Origin: Streptomyces sp. WZ.A104
GTDB taxonomy: Bacteria; Actinomycetota; Actinomycetes; Streptomycetales; Streptomycetaceae
Length of the DNA stretch: 64,000 nt
Assembly (NCBI RefSeq): GCF_002382885.1
Contig: NZ_NWVL01000002.1
Span: 124,001 to 188,000 of the forward strand
Direction: 5' to 3'
A program made the position numbers and the translations under genes. Below, piece by piece: positions 18,783 through 29,240 of the stretch. Position 1 is the first letter of the stretch. Every line of letters starts with the position of its first letter. The notes beneath the pieces were generated by a model, which ran no database searches, was not told the DNA's origin, and saw nothing but the letters and a program-made list of their open reading frames with translations.

Positions 18783-18998
18783 TCAGCTCTGCGCGGGGCC
18801 GCCCTGCTCGCCCGGCTCGGTGGTGGTGGCAGCCTGGGCCTCGGCGCGCTCGCGCATCTTGCGGACCAGCTCCTGCTTCTTGCTCTCGGCGGCCTTGCGG
18901 TCGGCGTCTCGCGCGGAACCCGCGCCCTGCTGTTCGGCGCGGGACAGCTTCTTGCGCTGTCCGCCGACACCGAGGAGGTTGTTGCGGCTCTTGGCCAC
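18783..18998 (-). CDS. Small basic coiled protein, DUF6243-like
   Basis: 71 residues: AKSRNNLLGVGGQRKKLSRA, then a charged helix (DADRKAAESKKQELVRKMRERAEA). I recognise the N-terminus as DUF6243, a small Streptomyces family without known function. Starts at GTG with GGGAG upstream; the frame extends 36 codons further but that part is non-conserved. Charged, likely helical and soluble; could be nucleic-acid associated, which is speculation. Confidence 0.82.
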   Translation of the reverse strand: MAKSRNNLLGVGGQRKKLSRAEQQGAGSARDADRKAAESKKQELVRKMRERAEAQAATTTEPGEQGGPAQS

Positions 18999-19193
18999 GG
19001 CGTTCTCCCGTTCGTGGTGAGAAGTGAGGAAGGAAGTGATCGGGTGATCGGTGATCGCAATCGATCCGATGGGCGGCGGGGGAAGTCGCACCCGCCGCGC
19101 TCTCACTCGTAGATCTGGAAGAACGAAGACATGCCGGAACCGTACCCCGCTCCCGGAGCGCGCCGCACCAGGTTTTCGGGCCGCCGGGGGAGC

Positions 19194-19397
19194 TCAGGCC
19201 GTCGGGTCGACCGTCGCCTGGTGGGCCTCGGTGAGGTGCTCCTCGGCCTTCAGCCACGGCAGGAACTGCGCCGAGCGCCGCCACCCGCAGGTGGCGCACG
19301 TCAACTGGCGCGTCATGCCCGACTTCCTTACCCGCACGACGTGTTCACGGCCGTGCTGGTCCCATCTGGTGACCTTGCTGGTGGTGATCGACGGCAT
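19194..19397 (-). CDS. Small protein with CxxC...HxxxxH zinc-finger-like motif
   Basis: 67 residues, start supported by GGAGGTACGCG immediately before ATG. The motif CATCGWRRSAQFLPW followed by EEHLTEAH gives two cysteines and two histidines at zinc-finger spacing. Basic N-terminal half (VTRWDQHGREHVVRVRKSG). Downstream of glyS but separated by its terminator. I have seen homologues near glyS in Streptomyces; no function known. Confidence 0.75.
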   Translation of the reverse strand: MPSITTSKVTRWDQHGREHVVRVRKSGMTRQLTCATCGWRRSAQFLPWLKAEEHLTEAHQATVDPTA

Positions 19398-19438
19398 CGC
19401 GTACCTCCCGGATCGGCGGGGCTCCGGTGGACGACGAA

Positions 19439-19468
19439 GCCCCCGGTTCCGTACCCGGAACCGGGGGC
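19439..19468 (-). terminator. glyS terminator
   Basis: GCCCCCGGTTCCG (19439-19451) pairs perfectly with CGGAACCGGGGGC (19456-19468) across a 4-base loop, about 30 bases past the glyS stop. The minus-strand exit is followed by TTCGTCG rather than a T-run. Confidence 0.75.
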
Positions 19469-19498
19469 CTCACGCGCGTACGGAAGCGTACGGAGCCG

Positions 19499-20881
19499 TC
19501 AGCAGCCGAGCAGACGGGCGCCCAGGTACGCCTGGATCTGGTCCAGGGAGACGCGCTCCTGCTTCATGGTGTCGCGCTCGCGCACGGTCACCGCGTTGTC
19601 GTCGAGGGTGTCGAAGTCGACGGTGACGCAGAACGGGGTGCCGATCTCGTCCTGGCGGCGGTAGCGGCGGCCGATGGCGCCCGCGTCGTCGAACTCGATG
19701 TTCCAGTTCTTGCGCAGGTCGGCCGCCAGGCCCTTGGCCTTCGGCGAGAGCTGCGGGTTGCGGGAGAGCGGCAGGACCGCGACCTTGACCGGCGCCAGGC
19801 GCGGGTCGAGGCGCATCACGGTGCGCTTCTCCATGACGCCCTTGGCGTTGGGCGCCTCGTCCTCGACGTAGGCGTCGAGGAGGAACGCCAGCATCGCGCG
19901 GCCGACACCGGCCGCGGGCTCGATGACGTACGGCGTCCAGCGCTCGTTGGCCTCCTGGTCGTAGTACTGGAGGTCCGTGCCCGAGGCCTTGGAGTGCGCC
20001 TTGAGGTCGTAGTCGGTGCGGTTGGCGACGCCCTCCAGCTCACCCCACTCGCTGCCGCCGAAGCGGAAGCGGTACTCGATGTCGGCGGTGCGCTTGGAGT
20101 AGTGGGACAGCTTCTCCTGCGGGTGCTCGTACCAGCGCATGTTCTCCTCGCGCATGCCGAGGTCCGTGTACCAGTTCCAGCGCTGGTCCATCCAGTACTG
20201 CTGCCACTCCTCGTCCTCGCCCGGCTTGACGAAGAACTCCATCTCCATCTGCTCGAACTCGCGGGTCCGGAAGATGAAGTTGCCCGGAGTGATCTCGTTC
20301 CGGAAGGACTTGCCCATCTGCGCGATGCCGAACGGCGGCTTCTTGCGCGAGGTCTGCTGCACCTGGCCGAAGTTGGTGAAGATGCCCTGGGCGGTCTCGG
20401 GGCGCAGGTAGGCGACCGAGCCGGAGTCCTGGGTCGGGCCGAGGTGGGTGGAGAGCAGACCCGAGAACTGCTTGGGCTCGGTGAAGGTGCCCTTGTTGCC
20501 GCAGTTGGGGCAGTTGAGGTCGGCGAGGCCGTTGACCGGCGGCTTGCCGTGCTTCTCCTCGTACGCCTCCTCCAGGTGGTCGGCGCGGTAGCGCTTGTGG
20601 CAGGAGGTGCACTCGGTGAGCGGGTCCGAGAAAGTGGCGACGTGGCCGGAGGCGACCCAGACCTCGGGGGCCAGGATGACCGACGAGTCGATACCGACCA
20701 CGTCCTCGCGCGCGGTGACCATGTAGCGCCACCACTGACGCTTCAGGTTCTCCTTCATCTCCACGCCCAGCGGCCCGTAGTCCCAGGCGGCCTTCTGACC
20801 ACCGTAGATCTCACTGCAGGGGTAGACGAAGCCACGGCGCTTGCTCAGGCTGACGATGGTGTCGATCTTGTCGGCGGCCAC
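19499..20881 (-). CDS. glyS: Glycine--tRNA ligase
   Basis: Charges tRNA-Gly; class II, dimeric eukaryote-like (single-chain) glycyl-tRNA synthetase. 460 residues with N-terminal [23 protein letters not shown] and [19 protein letters not shown], a zinc-type insert with [14 protein letters not shown] and [10 protein letters not shown], motif 2 in [25 protein letters not shown], motif 3 in [14 protein letters not shown], and a C-terminal anticodon domain ([20 protein letters not shown]). GTG start with GAGAG upstream. Single gene, divergent from the zinc importer. Confidence 0.97.
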   Translation of the reverse strand: MAADKIDTIVSLSKRRGFVYPCSEIYGGQKAAWDYGPLGVEMKENLKRQWWRYMVTAREDVVGIDSSVILAPEVWVASGHVATFSDPLTECTSCHKRYRADHLEEAYEEKHGKPPVNGLADLNCPNCGNKGTFTEPKQFSGLLSTHLGPTQDSGSVAYLRPETAQGIFTNFGQVQQTSRKKPPFGIAQMGKSFRNEITPGNFIFRTREFEQMEMEFFVKPGEDEEWQQYWMDQRWNWYTDLGMREENMRWYEHPQEKLSHYSKRTADIEYRFRFGGSEWGELEGVANRTDYDLKAHSKASGTDLQYYDQEANERWTPYVIEPAAGVGRAMLAFLLDAYVEDEAPNAKGVMEKRTVMRLDPRLAPVKVAVLPLSRNPQLSPKAKGLAADLRKNWNIEFDDAGAIGRRYRRQDEIGTPFCVTVDFDTLDDNAVTVRERDTMKQERVSLDQIQAYLGARLLGC

Positions 20882-21075
20882 GGTGCTCTCTTCATTACGA
20901 CGGCGAAATTGGACAGGTGCGGCGCGTAGCGCCTCGGTGGGGGGTGGTGGTCGGGAGACGGGCGGGCGAATGCTTCAGATTACCGGCGCGCGCACCCCCT
21001 GGATCAAATCGGTGGGGGCGCGCAGGACTCCGCCGCCTCCGCCATGTGATCTTCCGGGCATCTCATCTGCCTTGT

Positions 21076-21090
21076 TGACAATCGTTTCCA
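21076..21090. promoter_or_regulatory. Candidate Zur box, distal
   Basis: TGACAATCGTTTCCA is a degenerate 7-1-7 dyad resembling the actinobacterial Zur box TGAAAATGATTTTCA. It lies 22 bases upstream of a better copy, consistent with two Zur dimers on the znuA promoter. Confidence 0.5.
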
Positions 21091-21097
21091 CATTTGT

Positions 21098-21112
21098 TGA
21101 AAATGACTGTCA
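21098..21112. promoter_or_regulatory. Zur box overlapping the znuA start
   Basis: TGAAAATGACTGTCA matches the Zur consensus with five of seven half-site pairs symmetric. It abuts the znuA ATG, so bound Zur would block transcription start. Zinc-repressed expression of znuACB is the established pattern in Streptomyces. Confidence 0.75.
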
Positions 21113-22152
21113 TGAACGTACGTCGTCTGATACCCACCACCGCCGTCGCCGGAGCAGTCGTCCTCGGTCTGACCGCTCTCTCGGCCTGCTCCACCTCCGA
21201 CGCGGCGGACGGGGGCAGCGGCGGCAGCGGTGACAAGCTGAAGGTGACGGCGTCCTTCTACCCGATGCAGTTCCTGGCCGAGCGGATCGGCGGCGAGCAC
21301 GTCGCCGTCACCAGCCTCACCAAGCCGGGCGTCGAACCGCACGACCTGGAACTCACCCCGCGCCAGATCGGCTCCATCAGCGACTCCGACTATGTGCTGT
21401 ACCTCAAGGGCATCCAGCCCGTCGTGGACGACGCGATCAAGCAGTCCGGTGTGAAGAACACCGTCGACGCCGCGACCCTCACCGCGCTGGAGGACCACGG
21501 AGCCGAGGTCGGCGGCCACGATCACGGCCACGAAGGCGAAGAAGAGCACGGCCACGAGGACGAGCACGGCCACGAAGAGGAAGCCCACGAGGAGCACTCC
21601 GAGGGCGACGGCCACAACCACGGCGAGGAGGGCGGCGACCCCCACGTCTGGCTGGACCCGGTGAAGTACGCCGAGGTCGCCAAGGGTGTCGGCAAGTCCC
21701 TGGAGAAGGCCGACCCCGACCACGCCGCCGACTACCAGAAGAACACCGAGGCCCTGGTCACCGAGCTGAACCAGCTGAACACGGCGTACGAGACCGGGCT
21801 GAAGAACACCGCCACCAAGACCTTCATCACCACCCACTCCGCCTTCGGCTACCTCGCCGAGCGCTACGGGCTCACCCAGCAGGGCATCGCGGGCATCGAC
21901 CCCGAGGCCGAGCCGACCCCGGCCCGTATCCAGGAGCTCCACACCATCGCGGAGAAGGAGAAGGCCACCACGGTCTTCTTCGAGACGCTCGCCAGCGACA
22001 AGACCGCCAAGACCCTCGCGAAGGACACCGGGCTGAAGACCGACGTCCTGGACCCGCTGGAGGGAATCACGAAGAAGTCCAAGGGCGCTGACTACTTCGA
22101 GGTCATGCAGTCCAACCTGACCGCGCTGAAGAAGGCGCTCGGCGCGAAGTGA
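21112..22152 (+). CDS. znuA: Zinc ABC transporter solute-binding lipoprotein
   Basis: 346 residues. Lipobox LSAC (Cys26) anchors the protein outside the membrane. Cluster A-I metal-binding fold: KVTASFYPMQFLAERIGGEHV, KPGVEPHDLELTPR with the first His ligand, WLDPVKYAEVAKG, and THSAFGYLAERYGL. Between ~140 and 180 is a very acidic His-rich loop (HDHGHEGEEEHGHE...) typical of zinc-specific ZnuA. The start is uncertain by three codons (an ATG at 21103 is in frame). First gene of znuACB; Zur boxes overlap the start. Confidence 0.96.
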   Translation: MNVRRLIPTTAVAGAVVLGLTALSACSTSDAADGGSGGSGDKLKVTASFYPMQFLAERIGGEHVAVTSLTKPGVEPHDLELTPRQIGSISDSDYVLYLKGIQPVVDDAIKQSGVKNTVDAATLTALEDHGAEVGGHDHGHEGEEEHGHEDEHGHEEEAHEEHSEGDGHNHGEEGGDPHVWLDPVKYAEVAKGVGKSLEKADPDHAADYQKNTEALVTELNQLNTAYETGLKNTATKTFITTHSAFGYLAERYGLTQQGIAGIDPEAEPTPARIQELHTIAEKEKATTVFFETLASDKTAKTLAKDTGLKTDVLDPLEGITKKSKGADYFEVMQSNLTALKKALGAK

Positions 22153-22235
22153 CCCGCACCACCACCGGGCCCGGCACCACCACCGGGCCCCACACCCCCA
22201 TCAGGACCCGCACCACCACCGGATCGGAGGCACTC
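22153..22235 (+). repeat. znuA-znuC spacer with three CACCACCACCGG repeats
   Basis: GCACCACCACCGG occurs at 22156, 22174 and 22210, interleaved with GGGCCC palindromes. The stretch is open in the znuC frame from a GTG at 22149, but GGAGG stands directly before the later ATG, so I treat it as untranslated spacer. Confidence 0.55.
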
Positions 22236-23018
22236 ATGGCAGAGGGTGAGAGCACCACCCGCGAGGCCGTCCTGAGCCTGCGCGGCGCCACGGCCACCCT
22301 CGGCGCGCGCCCCGTCCTTCGCGGGGTGGACGTCACCGTGCGCCGGGGCGAGGTCGTCGCGCTCCTCGGGGCCAACGGGTCCGGCAAGTCCACCGCCGTA
22401 CGGTCCGCGATCGGCCAGGTCCCGCTGACCGGCGGCACCGTCGAGCTGTTCGGCACGGAGCTGCGCCGATTCCGCCACTGGGGCCGGGTCGGCTACGTCC
22501 CGCAGCGCACCACGGCCGCGGGCGGGGTGCCCGCCACGATCCGTGAGGTCGTCGCCTCCGGGCGGCTCGCCCGTACGAAGCTGCGGTGGCCGGGGAAGGC
22601 GGACCGGGCGGCCGTCGACCGGGCCATCGAGCTGGTGGGCCTGGCCGACCGCGCCAAGGACTCCGTGAGCGCCCTCTCCGGCGGCCAGCACCAGCGGGTC
22701 CTGATCGCCCGTGCCCTGGCCGCCGAGCCGGAGCTGCTGATCATGGACGAGCCGATGGCCGGGGTGGACCTGGCCAGCCAGGCGATCCTCGCCTCGACTC
22801 TGCGCGAGCAGGTGGCGCTGGGCACCTCCGTGCTGCTGGTGCTGCACGAGCTGGGCCCGCTGGAGCCCCTCATCGACCGGGCCGTCGTCCTGCGCGACGG
22901 CTGCGTCACGCATGACGGCCCGCCCCCCGAGGCACTCGGCCAGCACGCCCTGCCCGGCCACGACCACGTACACCCCCATGCGGCCGCCGAGCCGGTCCGG
23001 ACGGGACTGCTGACCTGA
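22236..23018 (+). CDS. znuC: Zinc ABC transporter ATP-binding protein
   Basis: 260 residues; drives zinc import through ZnuB. Walker A GANGSGKST, Q-loop VGYVPQRTT, signature LSGGQHQRVLIARAL, Walker B LLIMDEPMAGVD and a histidine switch in LLVLHELGPL. The C-terminus is His-rich (HALPGHDHVHPHA). Start chosen at the ATG preceded by GGAGG. The frame is open to a GTG overlapping the znuA stop, which would add 29 Thr/Gly/Pro-rich residues. Stop overlaps the znuB ATG by one base. Confidence 0.95.
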   Translation: MAEGESTTREAVLSLRGATATLGARPVLRGVDVTVRRGEVVALLGANGSGKSTAVRSAIGQVPLTGGTVELFGTELRRFRHWGRVGYVPQRTTAAGGVPATIREVVASGRLARTKLRWPGKADRAAVDRAIELVGLADRAKDSVSALSGGQHQRVLIARALAAEPELLIMDEPMAGVDLASQAILASTLREQVALGTSVLLVLHELGPLEPLIDRAVVLRDGCVTHDGPPPEALGQHALPGHDHVHPHAAAEPVRTGLLT

Positions 23019-23917
23019 TGATGCTGGAATTCCTGAACCCTCCCTTCATGCAGCGGGCGCTCATCGCGGCCGTCCTGGTCGGCATCACCGCGCCCGCCAT
23101 CGGCATCTACCTGGTGCAGCGCCGGCAGGCCCTGATGGGCGACGGCATCGGGCACATCGCGATGACCGGGGTCGGCCTCGGCTTCCTGCTCTCCACCAGC
23201 CCCGTGTGGATGGCCACCGCCGTCGCCGTGGCCGGTGCGGTCGTCATGGAGCTGATCCGCTGGTACGGACACACGCGCGGCGATCTCGCCCTGGCGATGC
23301 TGTTCTACGGCGGTATGGCGGGCGGCGTGATGCTGATCAACCTGTCCGACACGGGCTCCAACGCCAACCTGACCTCATACCTCTTCGGATCGCTCTCCAC
23401 GGTCTCCGACGAGGACGTCATCGCGATCTGCGCGCTGGCCGCCTTCGTGGTGCTGGTCACCGTGGGGCTGCGGCGGCAGCTGTTCGCCGTCAGCCAGGAC
23501 GAGGAGTTCGCCCGGGTGACCGGGCTGCCGGTGCGGGTGCTGAACCTGCTGGTCGCGGTCGTGGCCGCGGTGACCGTGACCGTCGCGATGCGGGTCGTCG
23601 GGCTGCTGCTGGTCAGCGCGCTGATGGTGGTGCCGGTGGCGGCCGCCCAGCAGATCACCAAGTCCTTCAAGGTGACCTTCGTGCTTTCCGTGGCGATCGG
23701 CACGGCGGTGACCCTGACCGGCACCGTGACCTCGTACTACCAGGACGTTCCGCCGGGCGCGACCATCGTGCTGCTGGCCATCGCGGTATTCGTCGCGCTG
23801 ACCGCGCTCGCCGCTCCGCTCGCGAAACACCGGGCCCGGGCGAGCGCGGCGAGGGAGGCAGAGTGCACCCTGGAGGTACCGGCCGCCCGCCGGGGCACGG
23901 ACGACGTGCACGTGTGA
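23018..23917 (+). CDS. znuB: Zinc ABC transporter permease
   Basis: 299-residue integral membrane protein of the ABC-3 family with about eight to nine helices (FMQRALIAAVLVGITAPAIGIYLV, then MGDGIGHIAMTGVGLGFLL and MRVVGLLLVSALMVVPVAAAQQ). It forms the zinc channel with ZnuA and ZnuC. ATG start one base into the znuC stop; a second ATG follows immediately. The hydrophilic tail runs into a 24-bp tandem repeat that spans the stop codon. Confidence 0.95.
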   Translation: MMLEFLNPPFMQRALIAAVLVGITAPAIGIYLVQRRQALMGDGIGHIAMTGVGLGFLLSTSPVWMATAVAVAGAVVMELIRWYGHTRGDLALAMLFYGGMAGGVMLINLSDTGSNANLTSYLFGSLSTVSDEDVIAICALAAFVVLVTVGLRRQLFAVSQDEEFARVTGLPVRVLNLLVAVVAAVTVTVAMRVVGLLLVSALMVVPVAAAQQITKSFKVTFVLSVAIGTAVTLTGTVTSYYQDVPPGATIVLLAIAVFVALTALAAPLAKHRARASAAREAECTLEVPAARRGTDDVHV

Positions 23918-23953
23918 CGACGTCCCACCGTGCACGTGTGACGGCGTCACACC
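23906..23953. repeat. Two 24-bp direct repeats across the znuB stop
   Basis: GTGCACGTGTGACGACGTCC... and its neighbour match at 22 of 24 positions (23906-23929, 23930-23953); a third partial copy (GTACGTGTGCG) follows. Each contains GTGCACGTGTGACG. The znuB TGA is inside the first copy, and the array separates znuB from zur. Confidence 0.8.
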
Positions 23954-24030
23954 GTACGTGTGCGCCTGAGGCACCCGGGCGGGCTGGCACAATGGCCCGA
24001 CACATGTACGGGCGACACGAGGAGGCACCT

Positions 24031-24465
24031 GTGGCCACGGCGCCGATCAGTGGCACGAACGCAGCGCCGGTACGCGGCCGGTCCACCCGGCAGCGGGCGG
24101 CGGTGGCGGCGGCGCTCGACGAGGTCGACGAGTTCCGCAGCGCCCAGGAGCTGCACGACGTCCTCAAGCACCGCGGCGACTCCGTGGGCCTGACCACGGT
24201 CTACCGGACCCTTCAGTCCCTCGCCGACGCGGGCGAGGTCGATGTGCTGCGCACCACCGAGGGCGAGGCCGTCTACCGGCGCTGCTCGACCGGTGACCAC
24301 CACCATCACCTGGTCTGCCGGCTCTGCGGCAAGGCGGTGGAGGTCGAGGGCCCGGCCGTCGAGCAGTGGGCCGAGACGATCGCCGCCCAGCACGGCTATG
24401 TCAACGTCGCGCACACTGTCGAGATCTTCGGGACGTGTGCGGAGTGCGCCGAGAAGAAGGCGTAG
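24031..24465 (+). CDS. zur: Zinc uptake regulator (Fur family)
   Basis: 144-residue dimeric repressor that binds Zur boxes when zinc is sufficient. Winged helix: RSTRQRAAVAAALDEVDEFRSAQELHDVL then VGLTTVYRTLQSLADAGEVDV. Regulatory metal site includes HHHHLVCRLCG; the structural zinc site is Cys96/Cys99 plus Cys136/Cys139 (CRLC, CAEC). GTG start after GAGGAGG at ideal distance. Downstream of znuACB, whose promoter carries two Zur boxes; the operon link makes Zur rather than FurA or CatR the likely identity. Confidence 0.95.
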   Translation: MATAPISGTNAAPVRGRSTRQRAAVAAALDEVDEFRSAQELHDVLKHRGDSVGLTTVYRTLQSLADAGEVDVLRTTEGEAVYRRCSTGDHHHHLVCRLCGKAVEVEGPAVEQWAETIAAQHGYVNVAHTVEIFGTCAECAEKKA

Positions 24466-24476
24466 GAGACATCAGG

Positions 24477-24515
24477 AAGGGGCGGGCCCGGTATGCGTAC
24501 CGGGCCCGCCCCTTT
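24477..24515. terminator. Bidirectional terminator between zur and uppS
   Basis: A 17-bp perfect stem: AAGGGGCGGGCCCGGTA (24477-24493) and TACCGGGCCCGCCCCTT (24498-24514) around TGCG, with a T-tract on the plus side and matching A's on the other. It serves both convergent genes. Confidence 0.85.
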
Positions 24516-24521
24516 GCGTGA

Positions 24522-25337
24522 TCACTTGGCGGCTTCCGCCTCCACCGCACCGCCGAAGCGGCGGTCGCGCTGGGCGTACTCCAGGCAGGCCCGCCACAGG
24601 TCCCGACGGTCGAAATCCGGCCACAGAACGTCCTGGAAGACCATCTCGGCGTACGCGCTCTGCCAGATCAGGTAGTTCGAGGTGCGCTGCTCGCCGCTGG
24701 GACGCACGAAGAGGTCCACGTCCGGCATGTCCGGGTAGTAAATGTACTTCTGGAACGTCTTCTCGTTGACCTTCGACGGGTCGAGCTTCCCGGCCGCCAC
24801 GTCCTGCGCGATGCGCTGCGCGGCGTCCGCGATCTCGGCGCGGCCGCCGTAGTTGACGCAGAAGTACAGCGTCATCGCGTCGTTGTCCTTGGTCTGCTCC
24901 TGGGCGACCTGGAGCTCCTGGACAACGGACTTCCACAGCTTGGGCATGCGGCCCACCCAGCGGATGCGGATGCCGAGCTCGTCCATCTCGTCACGGCGGC
25001 GGCGGATCACGTCGCGGTTGAAGTTCATCAGGAACTTCACCTCGTCCGGCGAGCGCTTCCAGTTCTCCGTGGAGAAGGCGTACAGCGAGAGGTTCTTCAC
25101 GCCCATCTCGATACAGCCCTTGAGAACGTCCATGACCACGCCCTCACCGACCTTGTGGCCCTCGGTGCGCGGCAGACCCCGCTCCTTGGCCCAGCGGCCG
25201 TTGCCGTCCATCACGACGGCGACGTGCTCGGGCACCAGCTCGCGGGGGATCTTCGGGGGCGTCGCGCCCGAAAGGTGCGGCTCGGGGGTCTTGTACGTGC
25301 GCCGGTTACGGCCGCCGAGGATCCCGCGTACTGCCAT
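24522..25337 (-). CDS. uppS: Isoprenyl transferase (undecaprenyl-diphosphate synthase type)
   Basis: Condenses isopentenyl diphosphate units in cis configuration to make the lipid carrier for cell-wall synthesis. 271 residues: catalytic Asp44 in [19 protein letters not shown], then [33 protein letters not shown] and the C-terminal [22 protein letters not shown] with the family's Arg-x-Ser-Gly and dimer-interface residues. ATG with GAGAAG upstream. Chain-length specificity is not decidable from the sequence. Likely follows recO in transcription with a 93-bp gap. Confidence 0.95.
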   Translation of the reverse strand: MAVRGILGGRNRRTYKTPEPHLSGATPPKIPRELVPEHVAVVMDGNGRWAKERGLPRTEGHKVGEGVVMDVLKGCIEMGVKNLSLYAFSTENWKRSPDEVKFLMNFNRDVIRRRRDEMDELGIRIRWVGRMPKLWKSVVQELQVAQEQTKDNDAMTLYFCVNYGGRAEIADAAQRIAQDVAAGKLDPSKVNEKTFQKYIYYPDMPDVDLFVRPSGEQRTSNYLIWQSAYAEMVFQDVLWPDFDRRDLWRACLEYAQRDRRFGGAVEAEAAK

Positions 25338-25430
25338 GAGCTTCTCAGTCTCCCTGTGTCACTTGGACCCACCGGCAATTGAGGGGGTGGGTCCTGTCCA
25401 CGCACCGCGTCGTCTGTCCGACGCACCACG

Positions 25431-26177
25431 TCACTTCTCCACGTACCGCAGCGAGCGCAGTCCGCGCTCCAGATGCCAGTGCAGATAGGCGGACACCAGC
25501 CCGCTCCCCTCCCTGACATGACGCGCCTCGCACGCGTCCGCCGTCGCCCAGTCGCCGCTGAGCAGCGCGCTCAGCAGGCCCAGGGCCTGTGCCGAGGGTA
25601 CGACGCTGCCGGGGACCCGGCAGTCACCGCATATGACGCCCCCCGCCGCGACGGAGAAGAACCGGTTCGGACCGGGCATTCCGCACTTGGCGCAGTCCTC
25701 GAAGCTGGGCGCGTACCCGTTGACCGCGAGCGAGCGCAGCAGGAACGCGTCCAGGATGAGGTGGGGGGCGTGCTCGCCCCGGGCGAGGGTCCGCAGGCCG
25801 CCGACGAGCAGCAGATACTGCTGGATCGCCGGCTCCCCCTCGTGGTCGGTGAACCGCTCGGCGGTCTCCAGCATCGCGGTGCCCGCGGTGTAGCGGGCGT
25901 AGTCGGCGACGATGCCGCCGCCGTACGGGGCGATCGTCTCGCTCTGGGTGCAGAGCGGCAGCCCGCGGCCGACGAGCTCGCTGCCGCGCGCGAAGAACTG
26001 CACGTCGACGTGGGAGAAGGGCTCAAGGCGGGCGCCGAACTTGGACTTGGTGCGGCGCACCCCCCGGGCGACGGCGCGGACCCGGCCGTGGCCGCGGGTC
26101 AGGATCGTGATGATCCGGTCGGCCTCGCCCAGTTTCTGCGTACGCAGCACGATGCCGTCGTCCCGGAACAAGCTCAT
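25431..26177 (-). CDS. recO: DNA repair protein RecO
   Basis: RecFOR-pathway mediator that helps load RecA on SSB-coated DNA. 248 residues: N-terminal OB fold (LFRDDGIVLRTQKLGEADRIITILTRGHGRVRAVARGV), a helical middle, and a C4 zinc cluster (CAKCGMPGPNRFF ... VICGDC). Start at the ATG giving MSLFRDDGI, the family N-terminus; an in-frame codon six residues earlier is less likely. Between a TerB-like gene and uppS, the usual streptomycete order. Confidence 0.95.
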   Translation of the reverse strand: MSLFRDDGIVLRTQKLGEADRIITILTRGHGRVRAVARGVRRTKSKFGARLEPFSHVDVQFFARGSELVGRGLPLCTQSETIAPYGGGIVADYARYTAGTAMLETAERFTDHEGEPAIQQYLLLVGGLRTLARGEHAPHLILDAFLLRSLAVNGYAPSFEDCAKCGMPGPNRFFSVAAGGVICGDCRVPGSVVPSAQALGLLSALLSGDWATADACEARHVREGSGLVSAYLHWHLERGLRSLRYVEK

Positions 26178-26255
26178 GGGCCCATTGTCGCCCACCGGGG
26201 GCCGGCGGCGGAGGCCCCTGGGCCGTTCTCCCGGTCCACGAGGGGTGTACGGGGG

Positions 26256-26960
26256 CTATGAGGGCGTGCGGGCGGCCGCGGCCAGCAGGCGGGCGGTGTC
26301 GTCGGCGGGGAGCTGGAGGGCGCGGCCGACCGTGGTCAGCACCTGGCGTTCGGCGGCGCAGTAGGGGCCGTCGGCGAGCGCGATCCGGGCCCCCTGGAGG
26401 AGTACGGACTCGCGGCCCGCGGTGGCCAGATGCGGGGCCAGCGGGGCCAGCACCTCGTGCAGCTCGATGGCGAGGGTCGGGCCGCACGCCTCGGCCGCCG
26501 GGTCGGCCCCGGAGCCGTGGCCGGTGTCGGCGGCCAGCACCTCCACCACGGTGTACAGCTGCTCCTGGGTGCAGTCGTCGAGCCCGGCGTCGCGCACGGT
26601 GGAGACCGCGGCCTCCAGGACCGTACGGGAGGTGGTGCCGCCGGCGGCGAGGACGGCCAGCGTGACCGTGTGGACGGCCTCGCGGAGCATCGCGGAGAAC
26701 CGGGTGGTGGTGGGGTGGTCCAGCGCCTGGGGGGCGTGGTGGGCGCGGCAGGCGGCGCACTCGACGACGGGCCCGGTCTCGCCGCGGCGGAGCAGCGGGA
26801 CGCCGAGGACGGTGAGGCGGCGGTGGCCGGTGAGCCGGCGGTAGTTGCGGTCTCCCCCGCAGCCGGGGCAGAAGAAGGAGCCGTCGCCGACGGTGTTCCA
26901 GACGGTGCGAACGCCGCAGAGGACCGGCCTCAGAGCGCGTTGTCCTTTGACTGATCGCAC
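26256..26960 (-). CDS. TerB-like protein with N-terminal zinc ribbon
   Basis: 234 residues. The first ~80 carry two CxxC pairs (FFCPGCGGD and VECAACRAHH), a zinc-ribbon-like module. The rest (MLREAVHTVTLAVLAAGG, LYTVVEVLAADTG, LLQGARIALADGPYCAAERQVLTTVGRALQL) has the helical, acidic-loop pattern of TerB/tellurite-resistance domains. GTG start with GGAGGTG upstream; the frame runs 20 codons further but is not conserved. Actual role is unknown; TerB domains are usually stress- or membrane-associated, and tellurite resistance itself is not implied. Confidence 0.8.
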   Translation of the reverse strand: MRSVKGQRALRPVLCGVRTVWNTVGDGSFFCPGCGGDRNYRRLTGHRRLTVLGVPLLRRGETGPVVECAACRAHHAPQALDHPTTTRFSAMLREAVHTVTLAVLAAGGTTSRTVLEAAVSTVRDAGLDDCTQEQLYTVVEVLAADTGHGSGADPAAEACGPTLAIELHEVLAPLAPHLATAGRESVLLQGARIALADGPYCAAERQVLTTVGRALQLPADDTARLLAAAARTPS

Positions 26961-27070
26961 GTCGCACACCTCCGTGACGCTCCGGCAACACTGCCGTGGG
27001 TTGGACGTGATGTTAGCCACATCCGTGATGTGGCGTCAGCCTCTCGGACGTCACAACCCTCGGACATGGC

Positions 27071-27107
27071 CGAACCCCGACCGCCCGGAGAGGGCGATCG
27101 GGGCTCG
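27071..27107 (-). terminator. leuA terminator
   Basis: CCCCGACCGCCC (27075-27086) pairs with GGGCGATCGGGG (27092-27103) with a single mismatch and a 5-base loop. It sits about 60 bases past the leuA stop. Confidence 0.6.
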
Positions 27108-27163
27108 GCAATGCGGCCGTACAGGGTCGAACCGGACGTCCGTACGAGGAGGTCCTCAGCCGG

Positions 27164-29082
<1,919 letters not shown>

Positions 29083-29163
29083 GATGCGACGAGCGTAACC
29101 GAGTGTGGCCCGTGGTGTCGGTGCGTATCAGTATGCGGGACCGGCCGCCGATGACGGGTAAAC

Positions 29164-29177
29164 AGTGACTCATCACT
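29164..29177. promoter_or_regulatory. Inverted repeat upstream of the M4 protease
   Basis: AGTGA-CTCA-TCACT is a perfect dyad 64 bases before the protease start, in the region shared with the divergent leuA leader. Possible operator; no binding family recognised. Confidence 0.35.
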
Positions 29178-29240
29178 CCATTTCGTCAATCGTCGTCGCA
29201 ACCAGTGACAGCGTGGTGACGTAGTGCCACAGTCGTAGGC

